From: Microbacterium sp. EYE_78
Lineage (GTDB): Bacteria; Actinomycetota; Actinomycetes; Actinomycetales; Microbacteriaceae
DNA length: 64,000 nucleotides
Reading direction: 5' to 3'
Assembly (NCBI RefSeq): GCF_023149035.1
Contig: NZ_JAHXMY010000001.1
Coordinates: 1,448,462 to 1,512,461 of the forward strand
Notes under the pieces: model-generated
Told to the model about the DNA's origin: nothing
Seen by the model: the letters and a program-made list of their open reading frames with translations, nothing else
Database searches by the model: none
Program-made: the position numbers and the translations under genes
Shown: piece by piece, positions 8,670-17,643 of the stretch
Numbering within the stretch: the stretch's first letter is position 1
How the letters are laid out: the number at the start of each line of letters is the position of its first letter

Positions 8670-9242
8670 GTGCACCCCCTTGCAGCTGTCAAGCCCGCCC
8701 GACTGCGCGCCGCCGAAGCCTGCTGCGAGTTGTACATCCGTCGCAACACCACCGACCTCACGATCGCCGAGATCTCGAGCGAGATCGGCATCTCGCAGCG
8801 CAGCTTCTACCGGTACTTCGCGATCAAAGCAGAGTCGATCGGGCCGGTGTTCGACTGGACCACCGCCGCCTTCGACGCCGCGGTGGAGAGCGCCGACCAA
8901 GATGCGGACATCCGGGACGTGCTGCAGGACGGGTGGCGTGCGATGCTCGGCGGCGACAACGCCGATCGCACACGCCGCCTCTTTCCGCTCGTCTTCGCCG
9001 ATGCGGAGATGTGGTCGCTGTTCCTGCGCAAGGTCCACGACGGTGAGCGTGCGCTCACGCCGATCCTCAGCGCACGCCTGGGCCTCGACGCGGAGTCGCC
9101 GCGTGCACGCGCCGCATCCGCCGCCGTCGCCAGCGCGACCCGCATCGCTCTCGAGCAGATGGTCACCGCCGGCGCCGATGCCGAGGCGGCCTTCATCAGC
9201 CTCATCGACGCCTTCAGCGGCGACCTGCTGCGCTCTCGGTAG
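8670..9242 (+). CDS. TetR/AcrR family transcriptional regulator
   Basis: The product is 190 residues, typical for TetR. The N-terminal helix-turn-helix is clear: LTIAEISSEIGISQRSFYRY followed by FAIKAESI, where the second helix contacts DNA. The rest is a helical ligand-binding and dimerisation domain ending in a short tail with DAFSGDLLRS. The start is GTG 8670, seven bases after a TAGCGT -10 box. A short-chain dehydrogenase gene follows 72 bases downstream on the same strand with its own ribosome binding site; the regulator most likely controls itself and that enzyme. No operator was identified with confidence. Confidence 0.9.
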   Translation: MHPLAAVKPARLRAAEACCELYIRRNTTDLTIAEISSEIGISQRSFYRYFAIKAESIGPVFDWTTAAFDAAVESADQDADIRDVLQDGWRAMLGGDNADRTRRLFPLVFADAEMWSLFLRKVHDGERALTPILSARLGLDAESPRARAASAAVASATRIALEQMVTAGADAEAAFISLIDAFSGDLLRSR

Positions 9243-9314
9243 CACCCACAGCGTCCCGCAGGGCTCGGCGGGCGAATGTCACCACGAAGACGGGCCACGA
9301 CGAAGGGAAACACC

Positions 9315-10151
9315 ATGGCAGGACTGCTCGAAGGCAAGGTCACGATCGTCACCGGCGGCACGAGCGGCATCGGCCGCGCGACCGTCGAGCGCTACGTCGC
9401 GGAGGGCGCGAAGGTCGCCATCGCCGATATTCAGGATGCCGCCGGCGCTCAGCTCGCTGACGAGCTCGGCGACGCCGCGATCTACGTCCACACCGACGTC
9501 ACCGACGAAGCCGACATCGAAGCCCTCGTCGCGAAGACCGTCGACGCATTCGGAAAGCTCGACGTCATCTACAACAACGCCGGCGCGCAGGGCGACCCGT
9601 CTCCCATCCTCGAGATCGGGAGCGATGGCTTCGACAAGACGCTCGCGCTGCTGACCCGGAGCGTCGTCCTCGGTCACAAGTACGCCGCCCGCCAGTTCCA
9701 GGCGCAGGGGACCGGCGGATCCATCATCAGCACCGCCAGCGCCGCGGCGCTGCAGGGTGGATGGTCGGCAGCCGGCTACACCATCGCGAAGCACGCCGTC
9801 GTCGGCGTCGTGCGGCAGTCGGTCGCTGAATTGGCTCCCCTCGGCATCCGTTCGAATGCCATCGCCCCGGGCATCATCATGACCCCGATCATGGCGCGCA
9901 GCTTCGGTGTGCAAATGGACGAGGCCGAGCAGTTCGCCGACTTCCTCGCCGAGCGCCTCGCCGGGTCGCAGCCGATCGGCCGCACCGGCACACCCGACGA
10001 CATCGCGAAGGTCGCGACCTTCCTCGCGAGCGACCTGTCGGAGTTCGTGGTGGGAGCCGTGCTGCCGGTCGACGGGGGAGCGACCGCGGTCACCCAGGGA
10101 TCGTTCGCCGCCGACGCGGCGGCCGCGGCCCAGGCGTACCAGAACCGCTGA
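9315..10151 (+). CDS. Short-chain dehydrogenase/reductase (SDR)
   Basis: The product is 278 residues, a classical SDR. The cofactor motif TGGTSGIG is at residues 13-20, the structural NNAG at 87-90, and the catalytic Tyr155-x3-Lys159 lies in YTIAK; Ser142 is the likely third catalytic residue. IADIQDA after the second strand (acidic Asp38) suggests NAD preference. The start is ATG 9315 with AAGGGA at 9303-9308; an in-frame ATG at 9276 has no binding site. The enzyme oxidises or reduces an unknown alcohol/ketone. It follows a TetR regulator, so expression is likely substrate-inducible. A strong hairpin downstream ends the unit. Confidence 0.93.
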   Translation: MAGLLEGKVTIVTGGTSGIGRATVERYVAEGAKVAIADIQDAAGAQLADELGDAAIYVHTDVTDEADIEALVAKTVDAFGKLDVIYNNAGAQGDPSPILEIGSDGFDKTLALLTRSVVLGHKYAARQFQAQGTGGSIISTASAAALQGGWSAAGYTIAKHAVVGVVRQSVAELAPLGIRSNAIAPGIIMTPIMARSFGVQMDEAEQFADFLAERLAGSQPIGRTGTPDDIAKVATFLASDLSEFVVGAVLPVDGGATAVTQGSFAADAAAAAQAYQNR

Positions 10152-10296
10152 GCGGTGCCCGACCTGCGGTGCTCCCGTTCCTGAGCGGACGGGGGCGCCG
10201 CTCCGCGGTCCGGGGCGGCTCGGCGCTCAGCACCGTCGCCCATGCCTTTCACCCGCCGACGTATGGCGCTCACTCGGGCCACGGGGCACAGAGAAC

Positions 10297-10329
10297 CGCC
10301 CCGTCGCCTCACACGAGGTCGACGGGGCG
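10297..10329. terminator. Bidirectional hairpin terminator
   Basis: CGCCCCGTCG (10297-10306) pairs with CGACGGGGCG (10320-10329). The inner CCTC/GAGG extends the stem around an ACAC loop with one bulged T. It sits between the converging SDR gene and the small membrane protein gene. Confidence 0.7.
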
Positions 10330-10371
10330 CTGTGCTCGTTCTCGGCACTCAGCGCGTGGGAGCTGGCGGGG

Positions 10372-10653
10372 TCACGCGTCCTTGTCTTCGTGCCCGCGGG
10401 TGCCGGCCTTCGCGATTCCTCGGCTGACGATGTATGCGGCTGTCACGATCGCGACATACTGCCACGCGTGGTCAGCGCCGAAGCCCTGGCCGTCCTCGCC
10501 GTTGTCGGTGACGGCTGCGGCGATGAGAATGGCGATCGATACGACGAGCCAGGCGTAGAACTCTGTCGCCTTGAACGCGGACTTCGTCTCCGTGGCGATG
10601 CGGCGAGTGACGTTCGACGTGTGGTGGGCTGCGCCCTGGTTGGGGTTGGACAT
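10372..10653 (-). CDS. Small membrane protein, function unknown
   Basis: The product is 93 residues with two predicted membrane helices: EFYAWLVVSIAILIAAAV (about 31-50) and WQYVAIVTAAYIVSRGIAK (about 64-82), with hydrophilic ends. A polar connector rich in Asp/Gly lies between the helices. Such small two-helix proteins of unknown role are widespread in Actinobacteria. The start at 10653 is well supported by AAGGAGA on the minus strand with normal spacing. It stands alone; the nearest co-oriented gene ends 437 bases upstream. Confidence 0.85.
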   Translation of the reverse strand: MSNPNQGAAHHTSNVTRRIATETKSAFKATEFYAWLVVSIAILIAAAVTDNGEDGQGFGADHAWQYVAIVTAAYIVSRGIAKAGTRGHEDKDA

Positions 10654-11090
10654 GCTGGATCTCCTTGAAGTAGGGGCGGAACAGAGACCGCCCTCGAGCA
10701 GGACCGCCGATCACATCAGAACGTCTGACGTGCGGGTTGGGGTGGGTGCTGCCTTGTCCGGACCGTAGACCCCGCCCGGGACGCTGCCAGGGGGATTACC
10801 GCCGGCCTGAAAAGGTGCAGGGTCCGCAACGACGAGCCGAGACTCGCGCGGCCGCAGATGCGGCGATGCGGACGGGGATGCCGGCGTATCGGGACCGGTT
10901 CACCGAGCAGCCGTCAATGGTGGCGGGTGAGATGCGTCGTGGCAAGGGGGATCCCGGGGCACGCGAGGCTGCGTACGTTCCCGCTCGGCGGCGCCCCCGT
11001 GACTGGCCTGGTGTACCAGGGGCGCCGCCGCCACGCATACAACGGCAGGCGGCCGCCGCGCCAGGGCTTGCCCCTGGATCGTGCGGAGCA
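10654..11090. other. Intergenic stretch, no gene supported
   Basis: The stretch holds the promoter region of the small membrane protein (minus strand) and a strong hairpin at 10986-11030. Open frames on both strands are Arg/Pro-rich and match nothing I know. Confidence 0.5.
10986..11030 (-). terminator. Hairpin downstream of the acyltransferase gene
   Basis: CGGCGGCGCCCC (10986-10997) pairs perfectly with GGGGCGCCGCCG (11019-11030) around a 21-base loop. It lies about 60 bases after the minus-strand acyltransferase stop and lacks a U-tract, which is common in Actinobacteria. Confidence 0.55.
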
Positions 11091-12074
11091 TCAACCGAAT
11101 CGGATTGGGTGCGACCGCACGGCGGCACCTGGCATCCCCGTCGCCCATTCCGCCGCCGGCGTCCGCGCCACCACGAGCCCGATCACCGTCGACCCCACCA
11201 GCGCGATCACCAATGCCGCCCACTTGTCGAAGCCCTCGATGAGGAACAGCGCCCACAGGATCGCGCCATGTGTCAGGATCACGACGAAGCCGATCCGGGC
11301 GAAGCCGGTGAGGACCGCGCCGGCGCGGCCCCAGTCGACGGCGCGCGCGAGCAGGACCAGGCCCCACGAGATCGCGGTCGCGTTCAGGGCGGTGAGCACC
11401 GGCATCCCCCAGTCGCCCTGCTTGATGTCGAGCGGTGGGACCGCGCCGGTCGCGACCATCGCCGCTGCGACGAGCAGCAGCGCCGCCCCGATGGCGGCGC
11501 GCCACCTCGGCGACAGCCGGGGCTCGATGCGGCGTGCGGCGCCACCGGCTGCGACGAAGAGCAGCGCGGGCACCGCCGATCCGATCGCCAGGGGAGTCGA
11601 CGCCAGGAACTCGCCCGCGAGAATCGACGCCGCGAGCGCTACGACGAGGGATGCCGCGAGCACCCAGCGCGGTGCGCTCTGCAGCACGCGCCACAGCACC
11701 GCCACGGCGAAGAGCGTGAACACGAACCAGAAGGCGGTGAACGGCTTGTGCGCGAAGACGCCGCCGTACACCGGGCCGAGCAGATTCTCGACGCTCGGGC
11801 CGGTCGTCAGCGTGTAGGGGACGTAGATCACGGCGATCACCGCGAACCAGAAGACGTACGGGCGGCCGAGGCTGCGCCAGCGCGTGCGTGCCTCATCGAG
11901 GACGCTCCGCCGCCGTGAGACCAGATAGCCCGACAGGAAGAAGAACACCGGCACGTGCCACGAATACAGCCATACGTGCACCGGCTCGTCGATCCACACA
12001 TGGCCGACGACGATCGCCACGATCCCGATCGAGCGAACGACGTCGATCCCGGCGTCGCGCGTGGTGGCAGCCAT
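11091..12074 (-). CDS. Acyltransferase family 3 membrane protein
   Basis: The product is 327 residues with about ten membrane helices, matching the acyltransferase family 3 / fucose O-acetylase group that acetylates sugars or lipids of the envelope. Family features are IDVVRSIGIVAIVVGHVW near the N-terminus, with the conserved His of the first helix, then HVPVFFFLSGYLVSRR, and the repeated aromatic helices. The start is ATG 12074, preceded six bases upstream by TAGCCT (12086-12081 on the minus strand), so the mRNA is probably leaderless. A truncated, frameshifted relative of its C-terminal third lies at 7927-8235. Substrate unknown; it may decorate cell-surface polysaccharide. Confidence 0.85.
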   Translation of the reverse strand: MAATTRDAGIDVVRSIGIVAIVVGHVWIDEPVHVWLYSWHVPVFFFLSGYLVSRRRSVLDEARTRWRSLGRPYVFWFAVIAVIYVPYTLTTGPSVENLLGPVYGGVFAHKPFTAFWFVFTLFAVAVLWRVLQSAPRWVLAASLVVALAASILAGEFLASTPLAIGSAVPALLFVAAGGAARRIEPRLSPRWRAAIGAALLLVAAAMVATGAVPPLDIKQGDWGMPVLTALNATAISWGLVLLARAVDWGRAGAVLTGFARIGFVVILTHGAILWALFLIEGFDKWAALVIALVGSTVIGLVVARTPAAEWATGMPGAAVRSHPIRFG

Positions 12075-12080
12075 GCATCC

Positions 12081-12086
12081 AGGCTA
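12081..12086 (-). promoter_or_regulatory. -10 box of leaderless acyltransferase gene
   Basis: On the minus strand TAGCCT lies six bases before ATG 12074. Confidence 0.5.
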
Positions 12087-12153
12087 GGGACGGTCGCTTT
12101 CGCGGTGACTGGGTTGCCTGCGGCGGCGCTTCGTGCTGGCGGCTCGGACCGGG

Positions 12154-13617
12154 CTAGGCCCAGGTGTGCACCGGCTCGTTCGTATGCATCGCCTCGCGGT
12201 ACTCGAGCAGGGTCGCCCGGAGCGCGTCGTACCGCTCCATCTCGCTGCGCGCGCGCATCTTGCGGGCGAACCACTCGGCGCCGTTCGTCTTCGTCACGCA
12301 GCGCTGCTCGATGATCCCGAGGTAGCGGTCGCGCTCGTCAGCGGACACGCCCCATGCCTCGAGACCCTCGTGTGCGAGGGGGAGCAAGGTCCGCAGCGTC
12401 AGGTCGGTCGCCGGCACCTGGCCCTCGCCCGGCCACGACAACCGCGCGTCGATGCCGAGACGCGCGCCCGACTGGAAGTTCTCACGCGCGGTCGCGAACG
12501 ACATCTGCGACCAGATCGGGCGCTCGCTGTCTGCCAGCGCCCGCACGAGGCCGAAGTACAACGCCGCGTTCGCGACGGTGTCGGCCACTGTCGGACCGGC
12601 CGCGAGCACGCGGTTCTCGACCCGCAGGTGCGGGACGCCGTCGGCGATGTCGTACACCGGACGGTTCCACCGGTAGACGGTGCCGTTGTGCAGCTTCAGC
12701 TCGGCCAGCGACGGCACGCCGCCGTCGTCGAGCACGGCGAGCGGGTCCTCATCGTCGACGATCGGCAGCAGCGCCGGGAAGTACCGCACGTTCTCCTCGA
12801 AGAGGTCGAACACCGACGTGATCCACCGCTCGCCGAACCAGACGCGGGGGCGCACGCCCTGCGCCTTCAGTTCCTCACTACGCGTGTCGGTGGCCTGCTC
12901 GAACAGGGGGATGCGGCTCTCGCGCCACAGCTCGCGGCCGAGCAGGTACGGCGAGTTCGCCCCGAGCGCGAGCTGCACGCCCGCGATCGCCTGCGATGCG
13001 TTCCAGTACTGCGCGAACTGCGCGGGGGAGGTCTGCACGTGGAACTGCGCGCTCGTGCACGCCGCCTCGGGAACGATCGAGTCGGCCGTGGTCTCGAGGC
13101 GCTCGCGTCCGGCGATCGAGATGGCGATGTCCTCGCCGCGGGCATCGAGCACCTGCTGATTCAGCAGGTCGTAGCGCGGGTCCGCGCTGATCGCGGAGCG
13201 GCTGAGGTGCCGGTCGGCGAGGGTGGGGAGGATGCCGATCATCATCAGGTGCGCACCGAGGGGGTTCGAGCGCGCCTCCGCGTCGTTGAGTCGCTGCCTG
13301 AGGTCGGCCTCGAACGTCGTCAGGCCGCCGCTGCAGAGCCGTGCGGGCGGGACGTTGATCTCGACGTTGAAGCGGCCGAGCTCACTCACGAACGCCGGGT
13401 CCGCGATCGCCCGCAGCACCTGCTCGTTGCGCATCGCCGGGTCGCCGACCTCGTCGACGAGGTTCAGCTCGAGCTCGAGCCCTGTCATCGGGTCGTCGGT
13501 GTCGAAGCGGGCTTCGCCCAGCATCCGCTCGAAGACATCGAGGTTGCGGCGGATCTTCTCGCGATGGCGGGTGCGATCGGCCCCGGTGAACTCCTGCGAC
13601 TCGACTGTTTCTCCCAC
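12154..13617 (-). CDS. Glutamate-cysteine ligase family protein (GCS2-type)
   Basis: The product is about 487 residues. It matches the GCS2/carboxylate-amine ligase superfamily: TGLELELNLVDEVGDPA carries the conserved acidic metal-binding residues, followed by FNVEINVPPARL, HVQTSPAQFAQYWNASQ, SPYLLGRELWRESRIPLFEQ, and HLRVENRVLAAGPTVADTVA. The family joins the gamma-carboxylate of glutamate to an amino group, classically cysteine; in Actinobacteria members serve mycothiol-independent thiol, ergothioneine or unknown pathways. The start is set to GTG 13617 because family similarity begins soon after it; the open frame above is a shadow of the opposite-strand gene. No biosynthetic partner gene lies beside it, so the acceptor amine is uncertain. 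Confidence 0.82.
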   Translation of the reverse strand: MGETVESQEFTGADRTRHREKIRRNLDVFERMLGEARFDTDDPMTGLELELNLVDEVGDPAMRNEQVLRAIADPAFVSELGRFNVEINVPPARLCSGGLTTFEADLRQRLNDAEARSNPLGAHLMMIGILPTLADRHLSRSAISADPRYDLLNQQVLDARGEDIAISIAGRERLETTADSIVPEAACTSAQFHVQTSPAQFAQYWNASQAIAGVQLALGANSPYLLGRELWRESRIPLFEQATDTRSEELKAQGVRPRVWFGERWITSVFDLFEENVRYFPALLPIVDDEDPLAVLDDGGVPSLAELKLHNGTVYRWNRPVYDIADGVPHLRVENRVLAAGPTVADTVANAALYFGLVRALADSERPIWSQMSFATARENFQSGARLGIDARLSWPGEGQVPATDLTLRTLLPLAHEGLEAWGVSADERDRYLGIIEQRCVTKTNGAEWFARKMRARSEMERYDALRATLLEYREAMHTNEPVHTWA

Positions 13618-13726
13618 CCCGCCACGATAGGTCGGGGTGGAGTCGGGCTCGGGGTGGTTGACAAGCACTTGTCCACAGGGGTGCGAATCTTTGTTCGAAT
13701 GTCGGAGGAGGGTGGGATGCTGGAGC

Positions 13727-15202
13727 ATGACCTTTTCGAGCGACCTTCGAGACCGGATGGCGGCGTTGGGCGCCGTCGCCGAGCTCGATGTCGCTCGGGC
13801 TGAGCTGCCGGGGTCGCTGCTGTCGTTGTCGGATGCCGCGGTGCGCGATCTGATCGCCGACGTCGGCGCGCTGGCCCGCGACGTCGGGCTGCTGCAGACC
13901 GCGCTCGCCGGGGTGGCCGCGCGCCGCTCGGGTCGCGAGCGCGGGGCCGAGGGGCTCTCGGCGGCGACCGGGCACCGCACGCCGGTCGAGCTGATTCAGG
14001 CGACGACGGGTGTCTCGCGGGCTGAGGCGACGCGCGCCGTGCGGGTGGGGGAGTCGCTGCTCGACGGCGTCGAGCGGGGGCCGGTGGTCGCGGTGTGGCA
14101 TGCGGCGGTGGACGCCGCGCTGCTCGCGGGGCGGGTGACGTCGGCGCAGGCCCACGCCATTATGGGCGGGTTGGGTGAGCCGCCTGCGGCAGCGGTGGCG
14201 GACGCGTGGGGTGCGGCGGCCGAGCGGCTTGTGCGCGAGGCATCCGACTGGTCCGTGGAGCAGCTCACCGCGCAGGCGCGGACTCTGCGCGACATGCTGG
14301 ATCCCGCCGGAGCAGAGGACCGGTTCGCGCGCAGGTTCGAGCGGAGGTCGTTCCGGCTGTGGGCGGATGCCGACGGGCAGCAGCGGGGGTCGATCACCTT
14401 CGACGACGAGATGGCGCCGTGGATGCGGGCGGTGCTCGACGCGGCCCTGCGGCCGCGCCGGGGCGGACCCCGGTTCATGACGGACGCCGAGCGGGCGGAC
14501 GCTGCGGCGCTGGTGGACGATCAGCGGACGAACGAACAGTTGTCGTACGACCTGCTCGTGGATCTGGTGCGGGCCGGCGCGCTCGCCGACGCGAAAGATG
14601 TCTTCGGAGCGCGCGAACCGGGTGTTCGGGTCGTGGTGACCGCGGGTGGCGGGCGCGACCTGCTCGGCCGGCTCGGTGCGACCGGTGCCGTGGAGGACGG
14701 CGGCACGGCAGTGCCGGGGTCGGTCATCGATCGCGCGCAGTGCGTGGCCGGTCGGGTCGAGGTCACCGTCGACGGATGCGGCAACCCGCTCGCGGTGGGC
14801 CGTGACGAACGCCTGTTCTCGCGTCGGCAGCGGCTCGCGCTCGCCGTGCGGGACGGCGGATGCCTCTGGCCCGGGTGCGAGCGGCCGCCGTCGCACTGCG
14901 AGGCGCACCACACCGTGCCGTGGGCGGAGGGCGGCGAGACCGACTGCGACGTCGGGGTGCTGCTGTGCCGGTTCCATCACCTGACCCTGCATAACGGCGG
15001 ATGGTCGATCCGCGGGACGGCGACGTCCGGGTTCTTCTTGCACGCACCGCCCGGGGGTGACGGTGGGCGTGGTGACGGGGCGGCGGGCGGGGCGGCGACG
15101 GGCGGCGCGCCGCCGGTGCCGTTGCGGTCGAAGTCGCCGCTCCGGTGGTTGTGGGATCCGCCGCCCGATCGGGTGGGCTGGCGGGTGGCGCCTGCGGCGT
15201 GA
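13727..15202 (+). CDS. DUF222 / HNH endonuclease domain protein
   Basis: The product is about 491 residues with the architecture common and multicopy in Actinobacteria: an N-terminal helical DUF222 region (about 1-340) and a C-terminal HNH nuclease domain (about 375-430) with GGCLWPGCERPPSHCEAHH, then PWAEGGETDCDVGVLLC and RFHHLTLH. Cysteines and histidines match the zinc-ribbon HNH pattern. The tail is Gly/Pro-rich and ends in WLWDPPPDRVGWRV. ATG 13727 is used; an in-frame GTG at 13712 sits too close to the GGAGG (13704-13708). The role is unproven; such genes often lie in variable regions and have been discussed as mobile-intron-like or defence nucleases. A Gly-rich low-complexity segment precedes the C-terminus. 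Confidence 0.88.
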   Translation: MTFSSDLRDRMAALGAVAELDVARAELPGSLLSLSDAAVRDLIADVGALARDVGLLQTALAGVAARRSGRERGAEGLSAATGHRTPVELIQATTGVSRAEATRAVRVGESLLDGVERGPVVAVWHAAVDAALLAGRVTSAQAHAIMGGLGEPPAAAVADAWGAAAERLVREASDWSVEQLTAQARTLRDMLDPAGAEDRFARRFERRSFRLWADADGQQRGSITFDDEMAPWMRAVLDAALRPRRGGPRFMTDAERADAAALVDDQRTNEQLSYDLLVDLVRAGALADAKDVFGAREPGVRVVVTAGGGRDLLGRLGATGAVEDGGTAVPGSVIDRAQCVAGRVEVTVDGCGNPLAVGRDERLFSRRQRLALAVRDGGCLWPGCERPPSHCEAHHTVPWAEGGETDCDVGVLLCRFHHLTLHNGGWSIRGTATSGFFLHAPPGGDGGRGDGAAGGAATGGAPPVPLRSKSPLRWLWDPPPDRVGWRVAPAA

Positions 15203-15475
15203 GGGCGCGGGGCAGGGGGCGGGTACGCCGGGGGCGGGTGCGCGCGGGCGCCGCGTGGGCGGGTGTGTGCGGGGGCCGCGGCGTGAGGGTGGGTTGAGTC
15301 GGGCATGAACGCTGGCGTTGGTGTGCCCGGCTGGGAGGGTTCGGGAGAGCGCGAGCTTACGGCGTAACCCATCCGGGGCGAAAGCGCCAGAGGCTCCCTG
15401 AAACGGGCTCGCGTTCGTAGCGTGGAGGCATCCGGAACGCGCCGCTTCCGGAGAGATCGACGGAAGGACCAGACC

Positions 15476-15646
15476 ATGGGACTCGACGACAAGATCAAGA
15501 ACGCCGCTCAGGACCTGCTCGGCAAGGGCAAGGAGCACACCGGCAAGGCGACCGGTGACGAGCGCCTCGAAGCCGAGGGCCACAAGGACCAGAGCGCAGC
15601 GAACCTCAAGCAGGCCGGCGAGAACGTGAAGGACGCCTTCAAGTAA
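15476..15646 (+). CDS. CsbD family stress-response protein
   Basis: The product is 56 residues, highly hydrophilic, matching CsbD: MGLDDKIKNAAQDLLGKGKE, then the KATGDERLEAEG repeat and KDAFK end. Members are small, mostly helical proteins induced by general stress in Bacillus and others; molecular function is unknown. ATG 15476 has AAGGA at 15464-15468. It is monocistronic: a perfect 13-bp hairpin follows 14 bases after the stop, and about 270 bases of G-rich non-coding sequence precede it. Such an isolated position with its own terminator fits independent stress induction. Confidence 0.93.
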   Translation: MGLDDKIKNAAQDLLGKGKEHTGKATGDERLEAEGHKDQSAANLKQAGENVKDAFK

Positions 15647-15660
15647 GCCGACCCACCACC

Positions 15661-15692
15661 ACGCCCCGGGCCCCGCAACGGGCCCGGGGCGT
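15661..15692 (+). terminator. csbD terminator
   Basis: ACGCCCCGGGCCC (15661-15673) pairs perfectly with GGGCCCGGGGCGT (15680-15692) around a six-base loop. Confidence 0.85.
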
Positions 15693-15741
15693 GTCGCGTG
15701 TGCGGGCGCGTCACGCCCGCGAACGGCCGCGGACTCCCCGC

Positions 15742-15768
15742 TAGACTCGGCTCGGGCTGCAGCAGCCC
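15742..15768 (+). promoter_or_regulatory. -10 box and palindrome before the kinase-like gene
   Basis: TAGACT (15742-15747) is a good -10 box. Directly after it, GGGCTGC-A-GCAGCCC (15754-15768) is a perfect palindrome at the expected transcript start, a possible operator or 5' hairpin. Confidence 0.45.
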
Positions 15769-15786
15769 GTTCTGGGGAGAAAAGGT

Positions 15787-17622
15787 ATGTCCCGGCGAGG
15801 TTCAGCACTCGTCGCAGGTCGACGAACACGGCTCGGCGTCCACGTCTGGTGGGACGCCGTGACCAGTGGTGCCTTCTTCACGCGCGCCTCACTGTGGATC
15901 AGCCTGCTCATCGCTGTCACCGTCATGGCGCCGTTCCAGCACTTCGCGGACGCGGGCGACCACGTCTGGGTCCTCACCGTCGGGTTGCTCGGCTGGGCGG
16001 TGCTCGCGTCGGCACTCGTGCCGGTCGCGATCGCGGAACGCCGGATGCGGAACCGCACCGCCCGTGGCGCGCTCGTCATCGGGGCGGTGGCGATCGCAGC
16101 GATCGCCCGTCCCTTCGTCAACGAAGGCTTCTTCGTCGCGCTCTTCGGTGTCGCCCCGGACTTCGTCGGTCTGCCCGCACGCATCAGCTCGAACCTGGTC
16201 GTCTGGATCGCGGGCCTGTCGATCATCGCCATCACGGTTCGATCGATCGCGCTCACGCGCGGCACTCGCGGACGCCTCGCCGACGCGATCGCCACGCTCA
16301 CCGCCGGCCAGCAGCGCCTCGCCCGCTACGAGGGCGAGAACCGCGACACCCTCGCGTGCCTCATCGCCGACCTGCGCGAGCAGCGTGAGGCGATGCTCGC
16401 AGGCACGATCGACTTCGCCGCGGTCCGCGACTACTCCGAGACGGTCCGCTCGGCCAGCCACCGCCTCGAGGAGCGCTCCAAGTTCGACCTGCGCGTCGCC
16501 GCGGTGCAGACCGAGTCGGGGCCGGATACCGCCGCCCGCCGCTCGGTGCTCGCAATGCTGCGCCCGCCGCCGTATCTGCTCGTGGGGCTCGTGTTCATGG
16601 CCGGCGCGGTTCCCTACGCGCACGGCGTCGGCGGGCTGACCACCGCGCTCTGGGCCGTCGCCGTCGGCGTGCCGATCACCCTCGCCGCCGATCTCGCGAC
16701 GCGGCTGCTCGCGCGCGGGCGCAGCGCCGCAAGGCGCGGCGCGGTCATCGTCGCGGCGTGGGTGGCGGCAGGCATCCTCATGACCGTCCTCGCCGACGCC
16801 CTCGTCGCGTCGGACGACCCATCGCGGTTCGTGCCGCTCGTGTCGGTGCCGATCGTGGCGATCGCGCTCGCCGCCTGCACCGACGCGATCGCCCGGGCGG
16901 CCGTCAGCGCGCAGCGGCTCGAGGCGGTGCTCGCCCTCGTCGCCCGGACGCTGACCGCGAAGACCGCACGCGCGCGGCGCCCGTTGCGCAATGCCGCGCA
17001 CGTGCTGCACGGACGCGTGCAGGGACGCTGCGTCCTGCTCGCCGCCGCGGCCGACGAATGGGAGCTGACGGAGAAGGACGTCGAAACGTTCCGTCGAGAC
17101 ACCGACGCGGCGTTCGACGGCATCATCGCCTTCATCGCCGAGACGGATGCCGCGAGCCTCGAGCACCTGGTGCAGTCCGCGCACGAGGACCTCTCCGAGC
17201 TCGTCGCGACGTGGAGTGCCGTGCTCGAGGTCTCGAGCGAGATAAGCCCCGCCGCGGCCGACGCCCTCGTCGACCCCGAACTCTCGCGCAACGTCGCGAC
17301 CGTCGTGAACGAGGGCTTCGTCAACGCGGTGAAGCACTCCGAGGCCAAGGCCGTCTGGCTGTCGATCGGCGTCGAGGCCGACGCGCTGCTCGTGCGGACG
17401 TGGTCGACCGGCACGCTCGACCGAGCGCCGGTCCTCGGCACCGAGACCCGCGGCATCAGCGTGCTCGGCATCGGCGCCCGCATCTTCCAGCGGGCCGAGT
17501 CCGTCGTGCTCGAGGTTCCCGTTCCGCTCCGGGAGACACAGCCCGACGTCGCGCCCATCGCACGGCTGCCGCGCCGCGCGTGGTGGGGACGCCGGGCGCC
17601 CGGGCACTCGCAGGCCGGCTGA
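15787..17622 (+). CDS. Membrane histidine kinase-like protein, degenerate
   Basis: The product is 611 residues: four N-terminal membrane helices (about 30-160), a coiled linker, four more helices (about 255-375), then a cytoplasmic kinase-like part. A dimerisation-helix-like element RPLRNAAHVLHGRVQGR (about 397-414) resembles the LHD-x3-Q box of HisKA_3 sensor kinases but has Gly where Asp/Glu is expected. The ATPase region keeps an N-box, VVNEGFVNAVKHSEAK (about 505-520), and a poor G-box, GTETRGISVLGIG (about 551-563). No response regulator gene is adjacent. It may be an orphan sensor kinase or a kinase-derived sensor. GGGGAGA (15772-15778) supports the start. Confidence 0.7.
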   Translation: MSRRGSALVAGRRTRLGVHVWWDAVTSGAFFTRASLWISLLIAVTVMAPFQHFADAGDHVWVLTVGLLGWAVLASALVPVAIAERRMRNRTARGALVIGAVAIAAIARPFVNEGFFVALFGVAPDFVGLPARISSNLVVWIAGLSIIAITVRSIALTRGTRGRLADAIATLTAGQQRLARYEGENRDTLACLIADLREQREAMLAGTIDFAAVRDYSETVRSASHRLEERSKFDLRVAAVQTESGPDTAARRSVLAMLRPPPYLLVGLVFMAGAVPYAHGVGGLTTALWAVAVGVPITLAADLATRLLARGRSAARRGAVIVAAWVAAGILMTVLADALVASDDPSRFVPLVSVPIVAIALAACTDAIARAAVSAQRLEAVLALVARTLTAKTARARRPLRNAAHVLHGRVQGRCVLLAAAADEWELTEKDVETFRRDTDAAFDGIIAFIAETDAASLEHLVQSAHEDLSELVATWSAVLEVSSEISPAAADALVDPELSRNVATVVNEGFVNAVKHSEAKAVWLSIGVEADALLVRTWSTGTLDRAPVLGTETRGISVLGIGARIFQRAESVVLEVPVPLRETQPDVAPIARLPRRAWWGRRAPGHSQAG

Positions 17623-17643
17623 GGACGCGCGGCGCTCAGCGGG

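Noticed and set aside
10737..11918. 393-codon plus-strand frame opposite the acyltransferase
   Set aside because: Asp/Arg/Gln/His-rich shadow of the minus-strand membrane protein gene.
13382..15829. 815-codon minus-strand frame opposite the DUF222-HNH gene
   Set aside because: Shadow of the HNH gene, running also antisense through csbD and its terminator; no recognisable domain.
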